A DNA stretch of 64,000 nt, taken from NCBI RefSeq assembly GCF_001375555.1, contig NZ_CTDZ01000009.1, positions 923,758-987,757 on the forward strand, in the 5' to 3' direction. Of this stretch, positions 1 to 8,103 are shown piece after piece; position 1 is the first letter of the stretch, and the number at the start of each line of letters is the position of its first letter. Below the pieces are notes generated by a model. The model did no database searches, was not told where the DNA came from, and saw nothing but the letters and a program-made list of their open reading frames with translations. The position numbers and the translations under genes are program-made. The stretch is from Numidum massiliense (GTDB lineage: Bacteria > Bacillota > Bacilli > Thermoactinomycetales > Novibacillaceae).

Positions 1-1
1 C

Positions 2-271
2 GATGTTGAAACTGCACAAGAGTTAACGGCGAACGATGCACCCGTCGACGGGACAGAGGAAAAAACAGGCGGGAACGGCCTAGGCGTAACTGGGCTTATC
101 CTTTCGCTCGTTAGCATCTTTATCTATCCCATCATTTTTGCTCCGGCAGGGATGATTGTCGGTTATTTCGCGTTCCGCTCGGGCGCGCGAACGAGTGGCA
201 TGTGGGCGATCGCCATCAGCGCGCTCGCACTGCTAATGGCCGTCTGGATCTTACCCGCATTTTACCGCTAA
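2..271 (+). CDS. C-terminal part of a small membrane protein (DUF4190-like), cut by the window edge
   Basis: The frame is open from the first bases and stops at TAA 269-271, so only the last 89 residues are visible. An acidic, polar stretch of about 28 residues is followed by two hydrophobic segments, one containing LILSLVSIFIYPIIFAP and one containing AIAISALALLMAVWILPA, with a short GYFAFRSGAR turn between them. This two-helix layout resembles DUF4190-type proteins, which have no known function. The protein converges on selB, and a hairpin lies between the two stop codons. The family call is tentative because the N-terminus is missing. Confidence 0.6.
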   Translation, partial: DVETAQELTANDAPVDGTEEKTGGNGLGVTGLILSLVSIFIYPIIFAPAGMIVGYFAFRSGARTSGMWAIAISALALLMAVWILPAFYR

Positions 272-306
272 CGACTGTTATTGTTTTGAATCGCAATCAG
301 GAAATA

Positions 307-328
307 GGAGATCCCGCGCGGGGTCTCC
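307..328. terminator. Hairpin between convergent genes
   Basis: GGAGATCCC and GGGGTCTCC pair around a GCGC loop with one G-T pair. The hairpin sits between the end of the plus-strand membrane protein and the end of minus-strand selB. The T-run is weak on the plus side, so it probably serves both directions as a loose terminator. Confidence 0.6.
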
Positions 329-332
329 TTTG

Positions 333-2240
333 TCAATGCGAATGGCTCGTTTTTGACAACAGTCGTTTATTTCCTTCCCGTCGCGTCACACCTTCTCGGT
401 CCATCAGTTCGAGTAACGGCACTAAATGTTTGCGCGACAAGTGTAGTAAGTCGCGTGCATCTTGTAATGTCAGTTCACCGTGTGTCGTTAAAAAGTCGAC
501 GATCTTTCGCTCGGCGTCGCGGAAATAGGCTGAGTGAATGACCTGATTGCCGTCAGTCGTGTACAACGTGCCGTTATTAACGAAATAGGTGAGCAGGTCG
601 ACGCTCGTTTGTTCGTCGAGCTGTACGTCGTCAGAGGTGGTGAGTTCCCGCCAAGGGGTCGCTTCTCCCCCGCGTTGTTTAACGGCGGCGAGTAGCTGTT
701 CGCTTTTTTTCTGTAAATTTTTCGGAATAGCTGTCTGGAAGGAACGAGTCGCAATGTGTTCCCCGCGCGCTGTCAAGTGGTCGGACCACAGCTGAAAGAG
801 TGCCGCAACTGTCTTTGGCGGCGTCTGAGGTAAAAAGCGGGTGACCCATTCGGCGCGTGACGGCCCCTGACGCAGCGGGAAGTCGTCGTGATAGCGCGCC
901 ACCCACGCCTGGCCCTCCCGGAGGACGCGTGCCAACCGTTCCGTCAAAGCGATCTCTGAAGGTAACACCTCTTGAATTTCGCGCTTTTTACTTAGGAGGG
1001 ACAGGGCGTGGCGAACGTTGGCCTCGGACTCGCCGAGTCGTTGCGCGATGTAGGCGATGCTCTGCACGATGGGCCCTTTAGTCAACACATCGCGTAGGCG
1101 CTCTGCGTCATCCCCGGTGTGGAGTTGTTGCAAATAGGTCGCTGAGGCGGCCGCATATTTCATTTTTTGGCCATAAGGACGGATCACTTCGCCCCCTCCG
1201 AGTGTCGTCGCCGGACTCGGGCGACGAAAAATAAAGCGATCGTCGCGGCTAGCTACCGTACGTTCTCGCAAGCGAAACGTCACATATGCCTCGTCATCTG
1301 CACGCAGGACGGAACGGTCGTACAAAATAATCTGTGCGGTACATTCGGCACTTCCGATGTATACGTTAACAGACGCTTGGTGTTTCACGTCGGGCGCATC
1401 TGGTAAGGTGCGAATGAAGGCGTCAATGCGGTCGGTCGGAAACAAGTGCCCACGAGCAGCGAGGACGGAGCCGCGCGCGAGGTCACTCTTCTTAACTTGT
1501 GCTAAGTTGAGCGCGGCTCGCTCGCCAGCGTAAGCTGTGTCGACGTCTGTTCCGTGCACTTGGACGTGCCGCACTTTTGCCGTTTGTCCGTCAGGCAAAA
1601 GATCGACCTCGTCTCCAGGTTGGACGTGCCCTGCATAAACCGTTCCAGTGACGACTGTGCCAACGCCTTTGAGCGAAAAGACGCGGTCGACCGGTAAGCG
1701 AAAAGGTGCATCGTGAGAGCGGGCGGGAACGGTCGCGAGTTGCCGCTCAATTTCGCGTTTTAAGTTCGGGATTCCTTCCCCGGTAACAGTAGATGTTTCG
1801 CATATGGGGGCATTTGCTAAAAACGTGCCGCGCACCGTTTGCGCGACGTCTTCCCGCACTAGGGTGAGAAATAGTTCGTCGACGAGGTCGGTTTTTGTGA
1901 GCACGATTATTCCGCGGGAAATACCGAGCAAGCTTAATATGTGCAAATGTTCCACCGTTTGTGGCATGACACCTTCATCCGCAGCTACGACGAACAGTAC
2001 GAGGTCGATGCCAGCGACGCCGGCGACCATTTGGCGAATAAACCGTTCGTGCCCAGGTACGTCGATGAGCGATATGTGCGCGCCCGAAGGGAGGAAAAAG
2101 GGAGCAAACCCGGGTTCGATCGAAATGTTGCGCGCTTTTTCTTCTTGTAGGCGGTCCGTATCTACATTTGTTAAGCATTTTGTCAACGACGTTTTTCCGT
2201 GGTCGATGTGACCGGCAGTGCCTATCGTGTAATAACTCAT
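333..2240 (-). CDS. selB: Selenocysteine-specific elongation factor SelB
   Basis: SelB is an EF-Tu-like GTPase that carries Sec-tRNA to the ribosome at UGA codons marked by a SECIS hairpin in the mRNA. The 635-residue protein begins with the G1 motif GHIDHGKT (residues 10-17), then DVPGHERF (G3) and TKTD (G4, near 115), followed by beta-barrel domains and a long C-terminal half of the winged-helix type that binds SECIS. Length matches bacterial SelB (about 615-635). The start is ATG 2240, behind AAGGACG. The frame is open further upstream, but those extra 47 residues precede the conserved N-terminus and are not used. selB stands alone here; selA lies about 21 kb away on the same strand and tRNA-Sec about 12 kb away. 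Confidence 0.96.
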   Translation of the reverse strand: MSYYTIGTAGHIDHGKTSLTKCLTNVDTDRLQEEKARNISIEPGFAPFFLPSGAHISLIDVPGHERFIRQMVAGVAGIDLVLFVVAADEGVMPQTVEHLHILSLLGISRGIIVLTKTDLVDELFLTLVREDVAQTVRGTFLANAPICETSTVTGEGIPNLKREIERQLATVPARSHDAPFRLPVDRVFSLKGVGTVVTGTVYAGHVQPGDEVDLLPDGQTAKVRHVQVHGTDVDTAYAGERAALNLAQVKKSDLARGSVLAARGHLFPTDRIDAFIRTLPDAPDVKHQASVNVYIGSAECTAQIILYDRSVLRADDEAYVTFRLRERTVASRDDRFIFRRPSPATTLGGGEVIRPYGQKMKYAAASATYLQQLHTGDDAERLRDVLTKGPIVQSIAYIAQRLGESEANVRHALSLLSKKREIQEVLPSEIALTERLARVLREGQAWVARYHDDFPLRQGPSRAEWVTRFLPQTPPKTVAALFQLWSDHLTARGEHIATRSFQTAIPKNLQKKSEQLLAAVKQRGGEATPWRELTTSDDVQLDEQTSVDLLTYFVNNGTLYTTDGNQVIHSAYFRDAERKIVDFLTTHGELTLQDARDLLHLSRKHLVPLLELMDREGVTRREGNKRLLSKTSHSH

Positions 2241-2473
2241 CGATAAACGTCCTTCCCCAAACGATTTAATGATTTGTATGTATTTATCATAGCGAACGGG
2301 GCGTGCTGTCGGCAAGTCGGTGCCGGTCCATCTCCAGAGGCTGCCGCGGATCCTTGGCATGGTGCCTACATGTGGTCTCATGTGATATTGTGCACAAGTT
2401 ATTATATAATAGAATGTGGTTACGTAGTAAAGAAAACGAATAGCGTTCGTGTGGTAGAAGAGGAGAACGACTA

Positions 2474-3268
2474 ATGATTAAATGTATTGTCACTGATCTC
2501 GACGGCACGTTATTGAATGAGCGCATCGAGATTCAACCCAGCGATATAACAGCGTTACTGTCAGCAGCGCAAGCTGGTTTCGAACTTTGCTTCGCGACGG
2601 GCAGGGCATACGGGGAAATTCAGCAGATTATGCAAAAAGTCGGGGTGAGTGGTTACGCAGTCAGTCAAAACGGTGCATGGACGTATACGAAGGACGGTGC
2701 TTTACTGCATGCCGCGACGTTCGCCGCGGAAACCGCGCAGCAAATCATTGACATACTGTCCTCTTACGACGTCGTCACGCTGTTATGTGATGCGGATCGC
2801 TACTATATTGCAGAGAAAACGGATCGTTCGCGCGAGTACGTCGAGCGGCTCATCATTCCGTGTGAACAAGTAGGGCCGTTGCGCGAGGCTGTCGGTGGAC
2901 GGATCCAGACGAGTAAAATTAACGCGTTCGGAAAACCGGAGCGGTTAAAGGAGGCTACAGACGCGATCGCGCATGCACTCAGTGATGTCGTCGATACGTA
3001 TATAGTGAACGAGGATTGTTTAGATATTATGCCGACAGGTGTGACAAAGGGGAAGGGATTGTCACAGTTGTTGGACCATATTGGGATGCAAGTAGACGAG
3101 ATGGCGTGTATCGGGGACTCGTATAACGATGTACCGATGTTCGCTTTGACTCCGCACAGCTTTGCCATGGCGAACGGCCCCGAGGACGTACGGAAAAAGG
3201 CGGCTCACACCGTCGCCTCCGTCGCCGAAGCAGTCGAACGCATCGTCGATCAATGTCGGGCTCGCTGA
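2474..3268 (+). CDS. Cof-type HAD-superfamily phosphatase
   Basis: This 264-residue protein is a haloacid-dehalogenase-fold hydrolase that probably acts on sugar phosphates or related small phosphoesters in the cytoplasm. Motif I is VTDLDGTLL (residues 6-14, nucleophile Asp and acid/base Asp), motif II lies in CFATGR, and motif III/IV is IGDSYNDVPMF near the C-terminus; together these are typical of the Cof/YkrA/YwpJ group with a C2 cap. The ATG is preceded by GAGGAGA. A TATAAT box lies at 2405-2410 without a clear -35. The gene diverges from selB. The substrate cannot be told from sequence. Confidence 0.9.
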   Translation: MIKCIVTDLDGTLLNERIEIQPSDITALLSAAQAGFELCFATGRAYGEIQQIMQKVGVSGYAVSQNGAWTYTKDGALLHAATFAAETAQQIIDILSSYDVVTLLCDADRYYIAEKTDRSREYVERLIIPCEQVGPLREAVGGRIQTSKINAFGKPERLKEATDAIAHALSDVVDTYIVNEDCLDIMPTGVTKGKGLSQLLDHIGMQVDEMACIGDSYNDVPMFALTPHSFAMANGPEDVRKKAAHTVASVAEAVERIVDQCRAR

Positions 3269-3538
3269 ACGTGTGTCTGGCGTACTAAATGAATGGATCG
3301 ATATCATGGATCGATCACAAGGTGAATGTACGGAAATTGTGTAGGGGGACGCTATTCTCTCAAGTGGGATGGGAATGTTTGTCCCCCCGCCCATATGTAA
3401 ACTGCGTATGCGAAGTTATGCTTCGCGGTACGTCGCACGCTTCTCTGCAGAGAAGTTCGTTGCGGCACGATGACAATCGTATGTGTAACATTTCTCTCGA
3501 AGGGTTTTAGCAGGAATTTGGAGGGAGAATATAGAAAA

Positions 3539-3586
3539 GGAAGACCTAAATAGTACTCCTAACCACCACGAAAGGAGAGGTCTTCC
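3539..3586 (+). repeat. Inverted repeat covering the transposase ribosome site
   Basis: GGAAGACCT (3539-3547) and AGGTCTTCC (3578-3586) are perfect inverted copies separated by 30 bases. The right arm is adjacent to the TTG start at 3587 and the ribosome site AAAGGAGAGG lies in and beside it. In RNA the stem would partly bury that site, a known way for insertion sequences to limit transposase made from outside transcription. Confidence 0.6.
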
Positions 3587-4987
3587 TTGAAAACCATTAT
3601 ACCAGAAATCGCTACTATCTTGGAACAGTCTACAGATATGTTGTCGTTTTGGGAAAGCTTACGTATTCGCCTGATGGAAGTGATGGCTGATCTGTTCGGA
3701 GAATTTTTGGAGCAGCTCGATCAGATGATGACGACGCATTACAAGGAAAAATACGGTTGGAAAAGTGAGCGATTGGACAGCCGGGAGTTCACCAGTTTTT
3801 TTGGGACAGTGTCCTATAAACGCCACTTGATGTACGACCGAAACGGAAACGCACATTACCCTGTCGATGAGGCAATCGGTTTAAAACGCCGTAAAAGATA
3901 CAGCCCAGACCTTATGATGCTCGGAGCAGAGTTAGCTGCAGCGCCGGGAATGACCTACCGCCTCGCCTCAGAGGTCACGCAAAAACTTGCCGGTATAACG
4001 ATCAGCCATACGACGTTTCAGCGCTTAGTAAAAGAAGCAGGTGAAGCTCAAGCTGTCATGGATGCTGAAAAAAGGGATCGAATTTTTGAGGATACGGTAA
4101 TTCCTAACTCTCCGTCCGTTAAGCACTTATATTGCGAAGCAGATGGCTTATACGTCAAAGGGAGAGGCAAAGGAATAGAGATCAAAAATATGCTTGCCTA
4201 TACCGGGTGGGAGCAAAACGGACAGCGTGTCTCGTTAACAGATCGTCACGTCTTTTCTACCGTTGAATCGGTGGATGACTTTTGGGAAATAGGTTATGCA
4301 GCGATTCGACATCGTTGGGATCTCTCACATACACATGTGGCGACTAATGCGGATGCGGCTTCATGGATCTCTGAGGAACGCGTTCAAAATACCTTTTCTG
4401 AAGCGACATCGGTTGTCCGCCAATTGGATCCTTTTCACGTAAAGAGGAGTATTCGTCGCGGGTTGAGCCGCCAGCCAAGGCTCATTCCTCAAATTGAAAA
4501 GGCAATATCCGAAAAAAATAAGGATAGGTTTAAAGCGGTGATTGATACGGCACAGGGAAATGCAGAGACGGAGCGAGAGGAAAAGCGTATCGAGAACATG
4601 CAGAAGTATCTTGAAGGGCACTGGGAGATCCTCTGCGACTGGCGTGAGGTTAGTCCAGACGTGCCAAAAAATGCTCGTAGGATGGGATGCATGGAATCGA
4701 ACCAGAGACGTCTGGCATACCGCATGAAACGTCGTGGCATGTACTGGAGTGAAGAAGGGGCTCAAGCCATCGCCAAAGTACAACAAGGCGTTACCAATGG
4801 GACGTTGAGACAGGCATTATTAACTGTCTGGCCCAACCGCCAAGTGACACAAAAACTAAAACGCCATGCGAGGCGAATAGGTAAGTCGGATCACATTGGG
4901 GTTCAAGTTGGCAGGATTCAAGTAGGTGCCGCATCAGCTTCAAGTGCAATTGGGTATTTGGATAAGGTGGTTAATCGCCGTCCTTGA
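3587..4987 (+). CDS. ISLre2-family transposase (UPF0236)
   Basis: The 466-residue protein has the look of ISLre2/UPF0236 transposases: an N-terminal helical region, then FFGTVSYKRHLMYDR, DEAIGLKRRKRYSPDLMMLGAELA and ISHTTFQRLVKEAG, followed by acidic catalytic-type segments (HLYCEADGLYVKGRG, THVATNADAASWI, LDPFHVKRSIRRG). It moves the element by DNA cleavage and joining. The start is TTG 3587 behind AAAGGAGAGG. No frameshift or stop interrupts it. It probably is not co-transcribed with neighbours. Confidence 0.92.
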   Translation: MKTIIPEIATILEQSTDMLSFWESLRIRLMEVMADLFGEFLEQLDQMMTTHYKEKYGWKSERLDSREFTSFFGTVSYKRHLMYDRNGNAHYPVDEAIGLKRRKRYSPDLMMLGAELAAAPGMTYRLASEVTQKLAGITISHTTFQRLVKEAGEAQAVMDAEKRDRIFEDTVIPNSPSVKHLYCEADGLYVKGRGKGIEIKNMLAYTGWEQNGQRVSLTDRHVFSTVESVDDFWEIGYAAIRHRWDLSHTHVATNADAASWISEERVQNTFSEATSVVRQLDPFHVKRSIRRGLSRQPRLIPQIEKAISEKNKDRFKAVIDTAQGNAETEREEKRIENMQKYLEGHWEILCDWREVSPDVPKNARRMGCMESNQRRLAYRMKRRGMYWSEEGAQAIAKVQQGVTNGTLRQALLTVWPNRQVTQKLKRHARRIGKSDHIGVQVGRIQVGAASASSAIGYLDKVVNRRP

Positions 4988-5104
4988 AATTCCTCAAGGG
5001 CGAACAACAAGTGAACGTTAGGGAATGACATATTTAGGTCCTTAAATCCTTGATCCTGTAAGGTCGTCGAGTAAAGCTTGACACATACATGACAATCGCA
5101 ACGC

Positions 5105-5133
5105 TTGTCAAAGTTGGGTCGATGTGCTATACT
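5105..5133 (+). promoter_or_regulatory. Promoter of tRNA-Gly
   Basis: TTGTCA at 5105-5110 and TATACT at 5128-5133 are separated by 17 bases, a near-consensus SigA promoter about 40 bases before the tRNA. Confidence 0.75.
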
Positions 5134-5175
5134 AGTTATTGTAGTGAACAACGTCGTACGCGCGCGTTATATTTT

Positions 5176-5249
5176 GCGGATGTAGTTCAATGGTAGAACG
5201 CTAGCTTCCCAAGCTCGTAATGCGGGTTCGATTCCCGTCATCCGCTCCA
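5176..5249 (+). tRNA. tRNA-Gly (anticodon CCC)
   Basis: The 74-nt gene has a 7-bp acceptor stem (GCGGATG/CATCCGC), encoded CCA, T-arm GCGGG-TTCGATT-CCCGT and D-arm GTTCAATGGTAGAAC. The anticodon loop is TTCCCAA, giving anticodon CCC, which reads GGG glycine codons. The anticodon stem CTAGC/GCTCG has a T-C mismatch at its second pair, which is unusual for an otherwise regular tRNA. It has its own promoter and terminator. Confidence 0.95.
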
Positions 5250-5258
5250 AACGTAACT

Positions 5259-5289
5259 CCTTGCACAGCAAGGGGTTTTTTGTTTTTTT
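5259..5289 (+). terminator. Terminator of tRNA-Gly
   Basis: CCTTGC, loop ACA, GCAAGG is followed by GG and a long T-run (TTTTTTGTTTTTTT). This is a textbook intrinsic terminator. Confidence 0.9.
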
Positions 5290-5524
5290 GATCCTTTTTC
5301 AACTGACCTTCGTCTATTAGGTGAAACAAGTTGGCTACCAGATCCATTGAGTCGCTCGTCTGAAAGAATGAACGGAATGGGTTGCGGTGCTTAATGGACC
5401 TAATAAATTATTTGGGGTTCCTTAATACTTTTTAAACAGGTTTTGAAAAGGATTTGAGGATTGCGTTGTAGTGTAAAGGTATTAGGTTGTCAGACAACCC
5501 CAAAACGACACTAGGAGGCTACTT

Positions 5525-6601
5525 ATGAAGAAGAATTTGTTGATCCTATACGGAGGAAAGTCGGCAGAACACGAAGTATCTTTGACGACAGCGACAACCG
5601 TCATAAACGCCGTCGACAAAGCGAAGTATAATATTTTTCCCGTTTACATTACAAAACAGGGAACGTGGCGCAGTTGCGGTCAACTACGCGGGGACGCGTG
5701 TCAATTGCAATTTGACGGCGAGAGTGAAGACATTGCGCAATCGCTTGGCGACATCTTGTTGCGTTACTTTTCTACAACCGAAAAGACGGTCGTCTTTCCC
5801 GTCATTCACGGTCCGAACGGTGAAGATGGGACGTTGCAAGGGTTACTAGAGCTGTTGAATGTACCTTATGTCGGGAACGGCGTGCAAGCGTCCGCGATCG
5901 GCATTGACAAAGTAACGACGAAAGAGTTATTTACTACAGCAGGGCTGCCACAATGCGATTACGTCGCGTTCAAACACCACGAATGGGAGGCGGATGAGGA
6001 GGCAGTAGAGGTACGAATCGAGCAGACGATTGGCTACCCTTGTTACGTCAAACCGGCGCAAATGGGTTCCAGTGTCGGTATCAACTGGTGCGCCGATCGC
6101 GCCGCGCTAAGGCGAGCTATTCGCGAGGCGTTCCTGTACGACCGCAAAATCGTCGTTGAGCAAGAAGTCGTTGGGCGCGAGGTTCAAGTGGCCGTCATCG
6201 GCAATGACCACCCGATCAGTTCGATTGCTGGTGAGTTTGTAAAAGAAAAAGCGTTTTTTGACTACGGGACGAAGTATGGTCAAGGGAAGTTATTTAAACA
6301 AATTCCGGCAAACATTACGGAGGATACACATAGCGCCGTGCGGGAATTAGCTGTAAAAGCATTTCAAACGATTAACGGCTCCGGACTCATGCGCGTCGAC
6401 TTCTTTGTGACCGACGCGGGCGACATTTTTCTAAATGAGGTGAACACGTTGCCGGGATGTACCGCATTCAGTATGTTTCCCGTCCTGTGGGAACAAACGA
6501 ACGGCACCACCTACCCGCAGCTCATCGACCGCTTAATCGAGCTCGCGCTGGAACGTCACGCCCAAAAACAACAAATTTGTCATACGAGGGTCACCGTATG
6601 A
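5525..6601 (+). CDS. ddl: D-alanine--D-alanine ligase
   Basis: Ddl joins two D-alanines using ATP to make the dipeptide that ends the peptidoglycan stem peptide. The 358-residue protein starts with LLILYGGKSAEHEVSL, has the substrate-loop region FPVIHGPNGEDGTLQGLL, the ATP-grasp segment YPCYVKPAQMGSSVGI and the metal-binding tail FLNEVNTLPG near its end. Length is typical. The ATG follows AGGAGG. Its TGA overlaps the murF ATG (ATGA), so the two are translationally coupled. alr, which supplies D-alanine, follows, forming a compact D-Ala-D-Ala operon. Confidence 0.97.
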   Translation: MKKNLLILYGGKSAEHEVSLTTATTVINAVDKAKYNIFPVYITKQGTWRSCGQLRGDACQLQFDGESEDIAQSLGDILLRYFSTTEKTVVFPVIHGPNGEDGTLQGLLELLNVPYVGNGVQASAIGIDKVTTKELFTTAGLPQCDYVAFKHHEWEADEEAVEVRIEQTIGYPCYVKPAQMGSSVGINWCADRAALRRAIREAFLYDRKIVVEQEVVGREVQVAVIGNDHPISSIAGEFVKEKAFFDYGTKYGQGKLFKQIPANITEDTHSAVRELAVKAFQTINGSGLMRVDFFVTDAGDIFLNEVNTLPGCTAFSMFPVLWEQTNGTTYPQLIDRLIELALERHAQKQQICHTRVTV

Positions 6602-8103
6602 TTAGGCGCACGTTCACGCAAATTGCACACATGGTGGGCGGAATCGGGCGGCACGTGGACGAGAGCGAGCGACACATAGACGAGAGCGGGCGGCACGTGG
6701 ACGAGGGTGAATGCCTTGCGGGCGAGGAAGGACCGCAGGCTGGTGGGTCTGGCCGACACGATGGCGTTCGCGACAGCGAGCAGGTGCTTGAGGTGCACGG
6801 CGTTTCGATCGATACGCGCACGATTCAACCTGGCAACTTGTTTATCCCGATCGTCGGAGAGCGGTTTAACGGGCACGCCTTTGTGCGTCAAGCGCTGGCA
6901 AGCGGCGCGGTGGCGGCGTTGTGGAACAAGCGAGAGCCGGAGCCGCCGCCGAATGTCCCGCTCATTTTCGTCGACGACACGACCGCTGCGCTCCAACGGT
7001 TGGCACAGGCATACCGGCAACAGCTAGGCGTAAAAGTTATCGGTATTACCGGGAGTAACGGGAAAACGTCGACGAAAGACATTTTAGCCGCCTTGTTAGC
7101 CACGACATATAATACCCAGAAAACGCGTGGTAATTTAAACAACCATTTTGGCGTGCCTTTGACGTTATTAGCGTTAGCCGAACATACGGAGGTCGCTGTC
7201 GTGGAGATGGGGATGTCTGGCCTAGGTGAAATCGAACAGTTGACATCGCTCGCCCGTCCAGATGTCGCGGTGATTACGAACGTCGGTGAATGCCACTTGT
7301 CCGATCTCGGGTCGCGTGAGCGGATTGCGCAAGCGAAAATGGAGATTTTAACGGGCTTGAGCGAAGACGGACTCTTCGTTTACAACGGTGACGATGCGCG
7401 TCTAATACAACATGTGCAGAGGGTCAGGCGTAGCGGGATGTTACCGTACCAAACCGTGACATTTGGCCAGTCGTCGTTTAATTCCTTCTATCCACAGCGA
7501 TTTACTTGGACGGAATCGGGTATTTCTTTCACCCTTGCTCATGCTAATTGCCCGCCGTTATTTCTGCCGCTACTCGGTCAGCACCAACTGATGAATGGGA
7601 TTTGTGCCATCACCGTTGCTGCCCACCTGGGCGTTCCATACACGCGGATGGTGCAAGGGCTGTTACAGGTAGAAGCTTCGCATATGCGCAACGAGCTTAC
7701 GCGGGTCGGCAATGTAACGATTATGAACGACACATACAAATCGAATCCGACGAGTCTGCGCGCTGCCTTAGACACGATGTACGGGTTGAAAAAGTATCAG
7801 AAAAAAATCGCTGTTCTCGGCGACATGCTCGACATGGGTGACGAGGCGGTTCGTCTGCATCAAGAGATTGGCTCACAGATTGACTTAGAGCAAATTGATG
7901 CCTTATTGACGATTGGTCCGTTAGCAGCTCACATCGCAGCGGCTGCGAAGCAGCGCGCTCCCGGGCGTCAAATAATGGCTTTCACGACAAAAGAGGATCT
8001 CATTTCGGCACTTAAGGAGGTGGCTGAAGACGGATGTCTTATTTTGGTCAAAGGTTCGCGCGACTTACGACTAGAGGAAGTGGTCGCTGCGTTAGCTCCT
8101 TAA
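6598..8103 (+). CDS. murF: UDP-MurNAc-tripeptide--D-Ala-D-Ala ligase with an N-terminal repeat insert
   Basis: MurF adds D-Ala-D-Ala to the UDP-MurNAc-tripeptide, completing the cytoplasmic peptidoglycan precursor. The P-loop GITGSNGKTSTK lies near residues 149-160; further motifs are TRGNLNNHFGVPLTLL, VVEMGMSG, NDTYKSNPTS and VLGDMLDMG. At 501 residues it is about 45 longer than usual. The surplus is a hydrophilic, low-complexity insert (about residues 14-64) containing a 7-residue repeat of the type GRHVDES, placed before the conserved SIDTRTIQPGNLF of the first domain. The reading frame stays open throughout, so the enzyme is probably functional. The start is the ATG overlapping the ddl stop. 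Confidence 0.95.
   Translation: MIRRTFTQIAHMVGGIGRHVDESERHIDESGRHVDEGECLAGEEGPQAGGSGRHDGVRDSEQVLEVHGVSIDTRTIQPGNLFIPIVGERFNGHAFVRQALASGAVAALWNKREPEPPPNVPLIFVDDTTAALQRLAQAYRQQLGVKVIGITGSNGKTSTKDILAALLATTYNTQKTRGNLNNHFGVPLTLLALAEHTEVAVVEMGMSGLGEIEQLTSLARPDVAVITNVGECHLSDLGSRERIAQAKMEILTGLSEDGLFVYNGDDARLIQHVQRVRRSGMLPYQTVTFGQSSFNSFYPQRFTWTESGISFTLAHANCPPLFLPLLGQHQLMNGICAITVAAHLGVPYTRMVQGLLQVEASHMRNELTRVGNVTIMNDTYKSNPTSLRAALDTMYGLKKYQKKIAVLGDMLDMGDEAVRLHQEIGSQIDLEQIDALLTIGPLAAHIAAAAKQRAPGRQIMAFTTKEDLISALKEVAEDGCLILVKGSRDLRLEEVVAALAP
6646..6708 (+). repeat. Three 21-bp tandem repeats inside murF
   Basis: Units at 6646-6666, 6667-6687 and 6688-6708 encode GRHVDES, ERHIDES and GRHVDEG. A further GRHD occurs a little downstream, so the array may once have been longer. 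The unit is a multiple of three, so copy changes keep the frame. Confidence 0.9.

Larger units (their letters stand above)
3539..5040 (+). mobile_element. ISLre2-family insertion sequence (boundaries approximate)
   Basis: The element carries one transposase gene and is flanked by related ends: GACCTAAATA at 3543-3552 and its reverse complement TATTTAGGTC at 5031-5040. I could not see a clean target-site duplication, so the outer limits may be off by some bases. It sits between the HAD gene and tRNA-Gly, a typical intergenic landing site. The transposase frame is intact, so the copy may be active. Confidence 0.7.

Noticed and set aside
202-528. 108-codon plus-strand frame crossing the terminator before selB
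   Set aside because: It overlaps the end of the real membrane-protein gene and selB antisense, has no ribosome site and no family features.
6580-7020. 146-codon minus-strand frame opposite murF
   Set aside because: Shadow of the GC-rich murF repeat region, with no start signal.
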